Shown: positions 45,340 to 56,698, counted from the stretch's first letter. The stretch is DNA of 64,000 nt from Euptelea pleiosperma (GCA_035048495.1 CM068540.1:5564829-5628828), one strand, 5' to 3'. Notes: generated by a model not told the origin, from the letters alone. Translations and numbers: made by a program.

Positions 45340-46500
45340 ATTGTTTGGGAAAATTACCTCACAAGCCGTAAGTTTGCATTTACAGCCTCACAACCAGGTG
45401 GCATTTTATTCGGCTAAAACAAGGTGCCTTTTTGAAACGTTGGCCCATCACCCTCAGTTCCATTTAACAATGTAAGTTTTCCTGATTTCTTTTCATTTTT
45501 TGTGCTTTGTAACCTGTAAACTAGGTTCAGTGTCGATCAGACTACTTAAGGCCAAGGTTGGGTTTTTTATTTTTTTTAAACACTAGGGGGACGCCATGTG
45601 CGATGCACCGTATAGCTGTTTTGCCCATCCCTAGTTGGACATATATACATAAATTCACCCTTATTATTAATTTATATCTCTTGGATTAGTCATTTTCATG
45701 ACTTATTTTTAACCGTGGATTTCTATCATTATTTGGGTTGCTCAGAATCAAAGGTTAGAAATCATCAATCGGTCTTATTTTCTGTCAAGTCCATCTAGGG
45801 ATGGGTAAAACATCGGTACGGTCAATAGCCTCTAATAGTTTGCCACATTGCTCACACTATGGGTCCGTCATCAACTTTAATGATGGATACCATCATCAAA
45901 AAAAAATTCTAGGACAGTTCAGGTGCTACGTTGGGGTGCAGCAAATGGATTCACAATAGTTGAAATGTCAAAACGTTTAATGACAAAAACACCCCTATAA
46001 AGTAAAAGAATTTCAAAAAATGAAATAGGCAATGCTTAAAATTTTAAATAATTTGAGGGCAATGTTTAGAATAAGGATCTTTTCATTTTTTTTTTTCTAA
46101 AAAGAGAGGAGCATTGGTTGAGTTGCAGGTGATGTATGCCTTTTGACACAGAAACCAAAGTATATACCCCATGTCAATAGTTATGGAACTTGTCAACAGT
46201 TATTGAAGAACTTGACCCTTATTGAAGAATTCGTCAGCAATTATTAAAGAATATGTAAAAAGTTTCAAAAGTGAACTAACCTCGGGCGATTGACAAACCA
46301 GGTGGGTCCCACTGACCCAACAAGGGAGGTTGGTAATCTTCATGTGGGCACATGGCAAAATGAAAATCAAATTCAAGCCCGAAACCTCTCATGGGCAGGC
46401 TTTGTTAGCAACCCAAGTTGTCGTTTTTACAGAGCATGTAACTAATTTAAGATTTTAATTGTGGGCGAGGGGCAGGAACATGACGCCATGTATTAGCTTA
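45340..46500. other. Intergenic repeats, no gene seen
   Basis: A decayed foldback MITE copy lies at about 45,595-45,860 (GCCCATCCCTAGTTGGAC and AAGTCCATCTAGGGATGGG). The rest is AT-rich without recognisable coding sequence. Confidence 0.4.
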
Positions 46501-46508
46501 GAGGGAAC

Positions 46509-46727
46509 TTAGTGGCGTGACCTGGTATCCCTGAAAAGACATTTATGTACAATCTTAGAATGTAGATGAGCAAGCTCATTCTCGAAACTGGTTCCCTGTG
46601 CAAAGTCTAAAATTAATTTTCGGAGTTCTTGCAACCAAAAACCTTGTTTCACTTCAAGTATGGCACAAATTATGGTAAAGTTGTCCTCATTTTTGCTGTG
46701 TTTTTCGTCTGTCTCGTCGGAAAACAA
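46509..46727 (-). other. Exon-like ORF, unrecognised
   Basis: On the minus strand about 72 codons read with balanced protein-like composition, for example NEDNFTIICAILEVKQGFWL and HLHSKIVHKCLFRDTRSRH. No repeat structure explains it. No family was recognised and no partner exon was identified. It lies 0.6 kb downstream of the NC2-alpha stop on the same strand, so it could be an exon of a neighbouring gene, a gene fragment or a chance ORF in 3' flanking sequence. Confidence 0.2.
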
Positions 46728-47334
46728 GCTGGATGATCTAGATCAGTAGGCAAGTGAATCATGTGCATTGTAGAGAACCCAAGCCAAAGTAGTATAAGGA
46801 AAGAAAACTACCCTTCTACCAAAAAAAAATTGGGGGGGTGGTCGATAAGGCTAAAAGATCTTCAGAATACGGCAAAAGCCACTGTAAAAGAGGCAATCCG
46901 GTAGATGAGAGAGCCCATGCCCAGAATAGTATGCCTGCATAACCCCTTCTCCAGCAAAGATTTGGGTATGAAAAGAAAAGATCCACTTCGACGACAAAAT
47001 TCTAGCTCTATCCACTTCGACACAAAGTCACCAATGCTCGGGGATATCAATATCTGAAACAGTTCCTGTTAGCGGGTGGTAAAGCAACATATAATACAAT
47101 TCCTAGAGGCCAAAAATCCAATTTGACCTTTCTAGGAGTGGAGCACATTTTCATCCCCAAAACGATGGGTATTGTTGCAAGCACATGCTGTGTTTCTTTT
47201 CTTTTCTCTGTACTCAAGCTCCCCTTACAATCTGTCTCAACAAGAGAATATAGTACCATCTACTCTATATATCAGAAAGAGTCACTACTAACCTGTGGAG
47301 GAGAGGGACCCATAGGCAGGGCCTTCACCCTCAG

Positions 47335-49146
47335 CTATCCTTCTTCATCATAGTCTTCCTCATCCTCATCTAACCTTCTGTTAAGGTGAGCAAGCTGAAG
47401 AGGGTCAATGGCCATCTTGTCCATGTCAGAGATGGACCAACCTGGATACTCCTCATGCTTCATCTCAGGAGGCTCTGTTGATGCGGCAGGGGCTGCCGCT
47501 GTCACGGCCGATGAGCCTCCGCCCTCATCCAAGACCACATTCAGATCAAAATTACGCACCACTGCATTGGTACTACTACCAACTGCCATATTCTCCTTGG
47601 ATTCTTTGGCCTCAAACCCATTATCCAGCCTTTCAGGGTTCAGGATCTGCTTGTCGCGTTGAGGAGACATGTCTGGATCATCTTCACACTTCTCAAATTG
47701 GGCACTTTCTCTCTCTACTGCCCGGCTGCCTCGCCCACGGCCTCTTCCTCGGCCCCTCCCTCGACCTCTGCCAGTGCTGCTACTGCTGTGGCCCGTCTCA
47801 TGCTGCAACCAAGATCCTCCCCCGGTTATTGAGAACCACCTCATTTTCATATAATGGCAAAATAGGTCCATTCCTCAAGAGATGTAGAAATATTTACATA
47901 GTTCGCCATAAAATAACTAAAAGGCTGGATTACACCAAAAATTAGGGAGGAGACGTCTTACCGTCCTGCTTCTCTTCGCCTCCTCATCACTTTCATTGTC
48001 ATCGTCATCTGCAGCTTTCCTAGCAGAAAGTGGAAAAAAATTAACTAATTAGGTAGTTCCCAATTATATATACCCTGACGAAAATAACAATTACTACTTT
48101 CCTAACCTTCTCTTAGCAACAGATCTTTCCTCACCAGCTGCATCGGAACCACCTAAATCTGGAACCTTGCTAACAATTTCCCTCAGGAAATCAAACACAT
48201 TGAAGCTTTGTACACACTGTTTTCTGTAATTTTGTGGAGAATTTAGTTAGATCGAACTTGGCATTTAAAACTTGAGAACAAGTTAAAAGGAAAGATGGTC
48301 AATACTGCCAACTTAAAGCATAGTAAAGAGGGTAATATTTCTGTGGCCTGCAACAAATATTTGTCACAGAACACGCAAAAATAAATCGCTAGATAAATAA
48401 CCTGAAGGGCAAAATAATATCGACCAAAACTTGGAGCAAAACAAACAAAAAAATAATCAAAGCCAAATTTCAAGAAATGCCTCTTTTTTTCATTGTGTTT
48501 CTTTTGTTCTATGGGGTCCATATCCATATTAGATACTTCAATTTTCCACTGTCTAGGTTCCATGTCCTTGACCCATCTGATTAACATATTTTGTTTGAAT
48601 GGGTTTAACTGGGTTACTATATTCACGAGTAAACATTGGCAACAAGACTTTTCAATGAAGAGAAATCAAACTCTATTGGGGATTACTTCGGTCTTAAGCT
48701 TTCAAGTTATTTACAGATTCATTGTTTTGCAGCTGCAACGAAAATTCAAAACCAAGTTAAATGCATCACTTACAAATGCAAAGAACTCATGGTCTTTGCT
48801 CCTCTTTGAAGGGTTATGTCATATGTACGATCACAGAGATCTTGCAGAAATAGTTCCAATGCTTTAGCTGCAAGGGCATAATCAAGAAAGGATTAAACTT
48901 CTTAGGTAAAGATGTATTAGCAAAGAGTTAAACTTCATAAACAATAGATGTGCCTTATAAAAGCAGAAAGAAACTATGAGCAATGAGGGTATAAGAAAAA
49001 ATTAGTCCCTAAATACTAGAATCTCAGGACTCGGTAAAAAAGGATTCTCACTGCTACAGTTACAGCTACTCACAAACTAAAAGGGGCACAGCCATCGCAA
49101 TCTTCCCAACATCCTCATCTGCTTGCATTATCTTCTTAATACGAGA
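47335..49146 (-). CDS. NC2-alpha / DRAP1 homologue (NF-YC11-type transcriptional corepressor), exons 2-6
   Basis: Five exons: 49,146-49,074, 48,867-48,774, 48,223-48,107, 48,019-47,962 and 47,802-47,335. All introns have GT-AG borders and joined phases give 269 codons plus TAG. Exon 2 opens SRIKKIMQADEDVGKIAMAV and exon 3 continues KALELFLQDLCDRTYDITLQ, the H2A-like histone fold. Exon 4 holds FNVFDFLREIVSKVPDLGG. Then come Lys/Arg-acidic linkers, a (GR)n run of about eight repeats, FDLNVVLDE (an EAR/DLN-like repression motif), and an acidic tail. With the beta subunit Dr1, this family binds TBP on promoters and blocks TFIIB entry in the nucleus. The first exon, encoding the usual MRKKLDTRFPA-type start, was not found up to 64,000. 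Intron 1 appears to contain a MITE and a 6.8 kb retrotransposon. No lesions were seen in the visible exons. Confidence 0.92.
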
Positions 49147-49575
49147 CTGCCAAAAAAAAAAATCTATCAGAAATATGGTTAAACGCTAGGATATCCCACA
49201 CAGCTATTACTATACTTAAATGCATGTGCCAGCATGAAGTGCAAAGCACAAGCAAAACTGATCGATAGTTTGTGATCTCGCCACACCTGAAAGAATCATA
49301 TACAATCACAAGATAGCGTAGAAACAACAAGGGTCTCTCAGAAACATGACTTCCTGAAATCTAGGGCCAACTATCAGCCCAAGGTTGTCAAATTTTCCCA
49401 GGTGATCATAGGAAGCCAGCCTCTCTATGCTGCCTAGGTGGGCATTGAGTGGCATGTGTAACATGGTGGCTATTTGCAGCCCAGATCTAACAAATTTGTT
49501 CTGTATACTCAGCTCCATATAAAGTATTATTAAGAGGTAACAAGGACTTCCTCGCTTATCGTTACTACAATTTTA
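49147..49575 (-). other. Start of NC2-alpha intron 1, no exon seen
   Basis: The intron ends in TTTTTTTTGGCAG next to exon 2. No first exon was recognised here. Short open frames on both strands have no family resemblance. Confidence 0.45.
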
Positions 49576-49977
49576 TGGGTCAGGCTCCGTTGACAGCCAT
49601 AAAATGACAGGATTCTGTACAGAAAACAAATATGATGTGCCACATGGCACACTCTTAGACGACGCTGACCGTATGGATATTTGGCCAATCCCCAGGTGGA
49701 CTTCCAAACCAAAATTCAGCCTGATTAGTGATTTCTAGGCATTGGATCTTTGTACCTCAAATACTGCTAGAATTCCCACAGTTGAGATCAACCCATGAAA
49801 ATAGCTCCAATCCAATGTCTAGAAATCACTAATCAGGCTAAATTTTGGTTTGTAGGTCCACCTAGGGATTGGCCAAACATCCATACGGTCAGGGTCCTCC
49901 AAGAGTGTGCCACGTGTCATATATTGCATCCTGTACAGAATCCTGTCATTTTATGTCTGTCAACGGAGCCTGACCCA
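49576..49977. mobile_element. Full-length foldback MITE in NC2-alpha intron 1
   Basis: The outer arms of about 50 bases start TGGGTCAGGCTCCGTTGACA and match with one mismatch. The inner arms show CTGACCGTATGGATATTTGG, CAGCCTGATTAGTGATTTC and their partners, so almost the whole 402 bp can fold back. TA flanks both ends and is a plausible target-site duplication. This is the best preserved copy of the family in the window. Confidence 0.88.
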
Positions 49978-50080
49978 TAATCTGTTTCTCTTCATAAATT
50001 TTTCACTTCATTACTTAAAGAAATTAATGTAACTTCTATTCTAATGTTATTTGTTTGTCAACGAGATTCAGATAAGTAAC

Positions 50081-50312
50081 TGATGTCGATTAAATTGTAA
50101 TCAATAGCAAATAGATCTAAGAGATTAGGGTTAGAAGAGATTAGTAAAGAGAGAGAGAATGGAGAAGAGAGAGATTGGGGAAAGAGGGAATCCTGTAGAG
50201 CTTAATGAAAGCCTACACGATTTCACCTTTTATATTAATAACGTGGTAAAATACCACTAATTACACAGGTTCCTATACAATATAAATATTGTAACTAGGT
50301 CCCCTGACAACA
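50081..50312 (-). repeat. 3' LTR of the copia element
   Basis: 232 bases, TG...CA on the minus strand. The polypurine tract GAGGGGGAG (minus strand) lies just inside at 50,313-50,323. It has an 18 bp GAGAGA-type insertion relative to the other LTR. Confidence 0.93.
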
Positions 50313-50430
50313 CTCCCCCTCAAGCTGGTGCAAAGATATCTACCATGCCCAGCTTGGATAAAAGATGATCAAGGACCCCTTTAGTGACTCCCTTAGTTAA
50401 GACATCCGCAATTTTCTAGATAGTGTTGAT

Positions 50431-51098
50431 CAGTGTTTTAAAAGGCGTGTGAGGCTTATGCCTCGAAATGCGTCTTGGGGCAAAGCTCTTAAAAACGCCC
50501 TAAGGCTCAATCAAAAGGCGTTTACACATCTGAGGCATACGCCTCACTTCAAGAGGCATTGACGAGGCTTACGCCTCTCAGTGAGGCGTACGCCTCGTCC
50601 ACGTTTCTTGGACTTAAGCGTACACCTCAAATGTGCTATTTTATTGGCATGTTTTTTAAAAAAGAAATAAAAAAAGAGTGTCAAGATATTAAAAAAAATA
50701 GGTATCGAAGGGACCCAACATAAAAATAAAAATAAAAACCCTAAGTTTTATATTTAAAAGGGACCCAACATCGATTGATCTACAATTGATTGATGACGAG
50801 ATGTTGAATTTCGACTCGAACTTTCAAAAAGATGGTGTTGTTCATATAATTGATGAAGATGCATTTAATTTAGTAGAAGATAGAGTCTTTGATTAGTGTT
50901 TTGCTTTTTTGTTTGTAGTTGGAACTTGAAAATATGCTTTGTTTTTTTAATTTTTGCCACATTTATTTATAGATTTAAATACTTATCTACCCAAAAAATG
51001 CGTGCGTGTGAGGCTTACGTCTTACGCCTTGAGGCTTATGCCTCAAGGCTTTGGCTAGTGAAGCGCCTCGCCTCACGCCTTAGAGTTTAAAAACACTA
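50431..51098. mobile_element. hAT-like non-autonomous element with GAGGCGTACGCCTC interior
   Basis: A perfect 8 bp duplication GTGTTGAT lies at 50,423-50,430 and 51,099-51,106. The left end CAGTGTTTTAAAAGGCG pairs with the right end AGGCGTGAGGCG-side sequence ending TTTAAAAACACTA. Arrays of GAGGCTTACGCCTC-like words fill both sides. The AT-rich middle (about 50,795-50,899) keeps an open stretch DEMLNFDSNFQKDGVVHIID ending FD and a stop, possibly the C-terminal exon of a lost transposase or a captured gene. Confidence 0.88.
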
Positions 51099-51481
51099 GT
51101 GTTGATATAGGGTGTACATATAAGATCATGGCCGAGTTTTTCTTCGATGAAGTGGCAATCCACTTCAATGTGCTTCGTCCTGTCGTGTTGCACTGAATTG
51201 TGAGCAATACTGATAGCAGCCTTATTGTCACAATACAACTGCATAGGGCCCTTAACAGGATACCCAAGCTCGTTGAGCATAGTCTTCAACCACAATAACT
51301 CACATACTCCATGAGCCATAGACCGGTACTCTGCTTCAGCGCAAGAGCGGGCTACAAGCGGTTGTTTCTTACCGCGCCAAGAAACCAAGTTGCCCCCAAC
51401 ATAGGTACAATATCCAGATGTGGAGCGCCTGTCAATAATGGATCCTACCCAATCAGCATCTATATAGGCTTCAACCCGCAA
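51080..51481 (-). pseudogene. Copia RNase H segment
   Basis: Reads AYIDADWVGSIIDRRSTSGY, NLVSWRGKKQPLVARSCAEA, EYRSMAHGVCELLWLK and YCDNKAAISIAHNSVQHDRT, all standard RNase H words. The 3' end of the frame runs into the nested hAT element at 51,098, which also supplies its final residues. Confidence 0.88.
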
Positions 51482-51809
51482 GTGCCCATTCTTTCAGAAT
51501 AATATGCCCTTTCCCGGTGAACCTTTGAGGTAGCGAAGAACCATGTTGACAGCCTCAAGGTGTGGGGAACGAGGTGCATGCATGAACTGGCTGATGACAC
51601 ACAACATATGCAATATCAGGTCGTGTCAACGAGAGATATATGAGGCGTCCAACTAGTCTCTGAAAATAGCCTGTATCTATAACTGGATCCCCATCCGTAG
51701 GATTCAGTCAATGTTGCTGCTCAATCGGAGTATCTGCTGGCTTCGCTCCCAAGCTCCCTGACTCGTGAAGGAGATCAATGACATATTTCCTTTGCGAGAT
51801 GAACACACC

Positions 51810-52565
51810 CTACTGTGATCTGGCCACATCTATACTCAGGAAATAACGAAGACCACCCAAATCCTTGATCTCAAACTCCGTCCCTCCCACATCCTGGTCA
51901 TCTCCCGTGACCACAATGTAGTCCACATATACTATAAAAGCAGTAATCCGTACTGTACTCCTTTTAATGAATAGTATATAGTCAGCTTGACTCTGAGAAT
52001 AGCCAATCTTCTTCACTGCAGAACTGAATCTCTCAAACCATGCTATGGGTGACTGCTTAAGCCCATACAAGGCTTTCTTCAGTCGGTACACAAGATCCTT
52101 ACCCCAGTCAAGCTGTATCCTGAAGGACGTTTCATATACACCTCTTCCTCTAGATCTCCATGGAGAAAGGCGTTCTTGACATCCAACTGATATAGAGGCC
52201 ATCCCAGGTTTGCTGCAAGAGACAGCAGAACTCAAATAGAGTTCATCTTGGCTACAGGAGCAAACGTCCCCTAGTAGTCGATGACTCGATGTCATACGTC
52301 TGAGTGTACCCTTTCGTGACTAAGCGTGCCATGTACCTGTCAATGCTCCCATCTGACTTGTACTTCACTGTATGCACCCATCTGCATCCCACTGGTTTCT
52401 TTCCTCTGGGCAATGAAACCAAGTCCCATGTACCATTTTCTCTAGGGCCGTCATCTCATCTAGCATGGCCGCCTTCCACTGTGGTTGGCTAAAGGCCTCT
52501 AAAAAACTAGATGGTATAGAAACACTAGATACCGAGGTAGCAAATGCTCTAAATGTTGGAGACAA
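51810..52565 (-). pseudogene. Copia reverse transcriptase segment
   Basis: The N-terminal part (52,565-52,365) has PQWKAAMLDEMTALEK and a shifted HGTWF. The main part (52,295-51,810) has [38 protein letters not shown] and IVYVDYIVVTGDD. The catalytic YVDD is YVDY here, which removes one of the two metal-binding aspartates in addition to the frameshifts. Confidence 0.87.
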
Positions 52566-52828
52566 CTGCTGGTATGAGACAAAGTAAGAAATCGGGTGCT
52601 TGGTGACACTCGATCGAACACTCTTACGGTGAACAAAAGGTAGATCAATATCAACAAGAGAAATGGCAAAAGGAACGATAGGAATATCATCATGGGGTTC
52701 AACACAGTTACTTGGATCGAGTTAGAGTTCTTGGCAGGGCGTTTAGGCAGTGGATTGTTTTCCTTCTGACATATGTCTTCAACTGCAGTACCTGTGGCGG
52801 AGTGTCAGTGGGAAACGTGGAGCACACA

Positions 52829-54468
52829 TCAACGGGCAAACCAAAAGGCACAGCTAGAGAGTCTCCCCTTGTGGAGATACCGGACTCTGGTCAATACTCC
52901 CAAACTCCCCTTGAAGAGAAGTCCGATCAACTGAGAAGAAGGGAAGGCTCTCGAAGAATGTGACATCCAAGGAAACAAACCGACGACAGGTACTGGGGTG
53001 ATAGCATCGGTCTCCCTTCTGAGTGGAGGAATAACCAAGGACGACACAAGGAACTGCCTTAGGGTCCAACTGTCCTTCCTATGATGAGAGTGGACATAAC
53101 AAACACAACCGAACTCTTTGGGAGGAACGGTGAACACAGGAAGGGACGGAAACAAGAGGGACAGAGGTGACGTTGTCTCCAGGACACGTAACAGCATACG
53201 ATTAATCAAATGAGGCGTCGTCAAGACGACATCAGCCCAATAATCTTTGGTACCCCAGTACCAATAAGAAGTGCGCGAGCTACATCAAGGTCCAAGGACA
53301 TGGCGATGTTTTCGCTCAACGGTCCCATTCTATTGAAGAGTATCGGCACAAAAAGTCTAATGGAGGATGTCATGCTCCTCTAAATAGGATGCAAGACCAC
53401 TGTACATGTACTTCCCCCCATTATCGATGCGCAGAACTTTCCGCTTAGTGTCTAGCTGATTGCACAGCATCTTGTGGAAGGACTAAAAGATAACACTAAC
53501 CTCACTCTTGGATTTCATGAGATAAATCTAGGAGTAGCGACTGTAATCATCCACAAACACAACGAAGTATCGAAAACCAAATAAAGAAGTGGGGATTAAG
53601 ACCCCACACATCAGAACGCACAAGTTGTAACGGAAAAGTACTTTTATTAAAACTGGTCGGGAAATGAACCAACTTCAGGTATCCTGTCCCCGCATAAACT
53701 CTCTGGCCTAGCAAGTTTCTTTCTTGATGGCCTCTTGTTCAGGAGGACTCGCATATTGGTATCTACGGAACCCCAAACGAAACGACCGCTTCGCTAGGAA
53801 GGAGAGGTTTACTTCACGACTTGTCTCCTTAGTCCCTATAACGGAACTAAGTGACTTCGTCTCCTTCCCAGTCCAGTTTTCTTTAACTGACTCATTTTAG
53901 GGGAGGGGGAGGAATCGTTTCTTTAATTAAGGACTGTGGAAGAACTCCTAACGTTTGACGGATACCCAGTTTCGGATCTCAAGTAGATAGAGCAGCTGCT
54001 CTGTCAAAACACCTCGTCTTAAGGCGAAAATAGAAGAAGTCCGCGATAATTTTGAAAAGACGGAAAGTAAGCCCACCTCTAAAGTGACGTAGACCCAGTC
54101 CCTAATGAAACTCAAGAAGAACACTCGCACATGAGGCCCATTTGTCGGAGAAAGCACGCAGGCATGGGAGAATGGTCCTTGTGCCGGGGAGTCGCCGACT
54201 CCCACATTCCCTCGAAGTTCATTGATATGGTTGAGCGAGGACATTGCTTGGAAAGTACACACGTTTCACACTGAAACTCAAACGAGGAAACAGAAGTAAA
54301 CTGAGGGAACATGGTCCTCAAACTAGAAATTGGTAAATGACCGAGCCTGTTATGCCATCGCATTAACAGTTCTTTATTGATCCTAGATTTACTGACACGC
54401 GCACTAGACTGGTGCGCAACCGGGTAAGGAATAGGCTGGCTATCGAGTAGGTACAATCCACCATCCAC
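52829..54468 (-). pseudogene. Copia integrase segment
   Basis: The zinc-binding part at 54,468-54,240 reads LMRWHNRLGHLPISSLRTMF and CETCVLSKQCPRSTI. The C-terminal part at 53,224-52,829 has TPHLINRMLLRVLE and FGCVCYVHSHHRKDSW and HPSTCRRFVSLDVTFFE. The catalytic core between them (53,300-53,900) is scrambled by stops and frameshifts. Confidence 0.78.
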
Positions 54469-54531
54469 ACGACCATTGCCAATCGTCTACCTCGTCTCCA
54501 AGTCATGAAACACAGTGAGTAGGAAAAAAGG

Positions 54532-54948
54532 TCACACTGCAATGAAGATTTTTGGTAAAATGACTATAACCGAAAGCAAATTAGACGTGAATTTAGGAAC
54601 GTAAAGAACCGAGGTTAAGGACAAGGTGGGAGTAGCAAAGATAGAGCCCTTCCCTAATATAGAGGAGAAGGTGCCATCTGCCACTCTAACCTTATCCTTA
54701 CCCGAGCAAATGTGATAGGTGGAGAAAAGAAAGAGCATACCAGTCATATGGTCAAAAGCAGTAGAGTCAATGATCCGGGATGGGCCACTGGGTGTCGTGG
54801 ACACATGGTGGGCCGAGTGGGATATACCTGTCTGAGCAAAGGCTAGGGTAGATGTGGAAGGGCCATACATCTGAGAGAGAAGCTGACGAAGTCTGTCGAC
54901 ATCCATGCTAGAAAGGGTATTAGTCGATCCTAAGGGTGTCACATCCAA
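54532..54948 (-). pseudogene. Copia protease segment
   Basis: The frame contains IIDSTAFDHMTG where the family has DSGASDHMTG, then GKGSIFATPTLSLTSVLYVP and KFTSNLLSV. Loss of the Gly after Asp-Ser in the active-site triad would inactivate the enzyme. Confidence 0.8.
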
Positions 54949-55900
54949 AGTCTCCTAGCTAGGATGAGTGGCTGAGGTCCCTTGCTTTGCACTGTAAGGC
55001 TTCTTAGACGAGCCTTGTTTCCCCTTGGAGAACTGTGCAGGGCGACCATGGACACTCCAACAAGTCTCTCGAGTGTGACGACGCTTGCCACGGTGATCAC
55101 ACCGAAGACGCTCTCGATCATCGGGATCTCCATCCTTCTAAGGAGCAGAGCGGTTCCATATAAGGGACTAATAGGGTCCTGCTTTGAGCCCATGGCTCGT
55201 TTGAGGCTATCTTCGGTCTGGATATAAGATTAGATATGTGCAATGGAGTTCAGAGGTGGATCTCTACCCAAGAGATTCCCACGGGCATGCTCATAAATCT
55301 GGTCCAGGCCACCAAGGAACGCAAAAATGTGAGATTGGACCACCATCTTATGGAACTCCTTGGCATCGGTGGGACAAGCATGAATAAAGGTCTAGTAGTG
55401 ATCTACCTCTTCCCACTTGTTGCGTAGTGCAGCACTGTAGGTGCCCAATGGAAGATCCCCGTCTGAAGTGAGCCATCTCCTGCTGGAGTTCATACATCCG
55501 AGCAAAATTCCCAACTTGGGAATATGTCTGGGAAGCAGAGTCCCATACGTCCTTGGCAGTCGGGAGAAATAGAAAGTCTTTGCTGATCGACGGATGCATA
55601 GAATGAAGCAGTCATGACATGACAATCGAATTTTCCGCTTCCCATTTCTCAAACGTGGCCTCCGATTCTACCGGCGCTATGATTCGTCCAGTGATATATC
55701 TGACTTTCCCCTGTCCAGTGATGTACATCCTAGCGAATTTGGACCACTCGAGATAGTTGGTCCCATCTAGGCGAACGGTAGTAATCTACAAGCCTGGGTT
55801 ATGATCGTTGTGGCTCCCCGTAACCAGAGGAGCAACAACAATTTCCGGCTTAACCGAAGAAGTTTCCCCAGGTTCTTCAGAGGTATTCATGATGTCCGGA
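54939..55900 (-). pseudogene. Copia gag segment
   Basis: At about 55,599-55,430, KDFLFLPTAKDVWDSASQTY and MYELQQEMAHFRRG are the UBN2-type gag core. At about 55,110-55,030, RCDHRGKRRHTRETCWSVHG is a zinc knuckle of the CDHCxxxxHTxETCW type with its second Cys changed to Arg. The N-terminus (55,650-55,900) is frameshifted. Confidence 0.8.
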
Positions 55901-56698
55901 AGGGCTTACACTACCCGGAGAGAGTCTGAGAAGAGATTTGTGGTCCTTGTAGAGTCCTTAGACAGTTGCGGTAGGGTCAAAGAGCAATTCTCCACTCTCC
56001 TAGAGGGTGCGATTGCACCTGGGAGCAATTCTCCCTGCTTCTAGGTGCAGCAGAGATCCTCCGGAGGAGATCTGGTTTGCCCTAATGAGGTGCGGTAGCA
56101 CATAGGAGCTGTTCTCCTGGCTTCTGGGGCGTGCGGTAGCACTTGGGAGCAGTTCTCCCTGCTTCTGGGTGCTGTTAAGATCCTCCAGGAGAGATTTGGA
56201 GATCCCAAAGGAATGTCGAAGGAGCAAGATAAGGCCTAAGGCTTCCTATCTGCCTCTGGAGAAGTGCGGTTACCCCTAGGGAAGATCTAAGCACACTCTG
56301 GAGGCCTCCGGTTAGGACCAGGAGAGATCTAAGCAAACCCTGGAGCCTGCGGCTAGGTCCTGGAGGGTTTTCTCCCTCTTCTGACAAATGCGATCTGCCC
56401 TGGAATCACTTCTCCAGCCTTCTAGAATGGTGCGATCTGCTCTGGAGATATCTCTTTCTCCTTCTAGCAAGTGCGGCTAGGTATTGGAGGGTTATCTCCC
56501 TCTTCTGGCAGGACCTGCTAATTTGGGAATCACTTCTCCAGTCTTCTGGAGTGGTGCGATTAGCATTTCTGGAACCTCTAATGTTTGTAGTTTTCCATGG
56601 GAGATGACCTCCTACTTTGGCAAAGCTTTCTTTGCGGAATAATCAATTCCTAAGGTTATCTCCAACCACTAGGATTGAGCCATGGTTGCATAACCATG
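55901..56698 (-). other. Copia 5' leader with repeated TCTCCCTGCTTCTGG words
   Basis: On the plus strand, words such as GAGCAATTCTCC, CTTCTGGGTG and GGTGCGATT recur about a dozen times between 55,975 and 56,580. No gag coding was recognised in this part. It lies between the primer-binding site and gag and looks like an expanded untranslated leader built of an imperfect repeat of about 60 bases. Confidence 0.6.

Noticed and set aside
47408..47945. Long plus-strand open frames across the last NC2-alpha exon
   Set aside because: They are antisense to a coding exon with clear homology and GC-rich composition. No domain is encoded on the plus strand.
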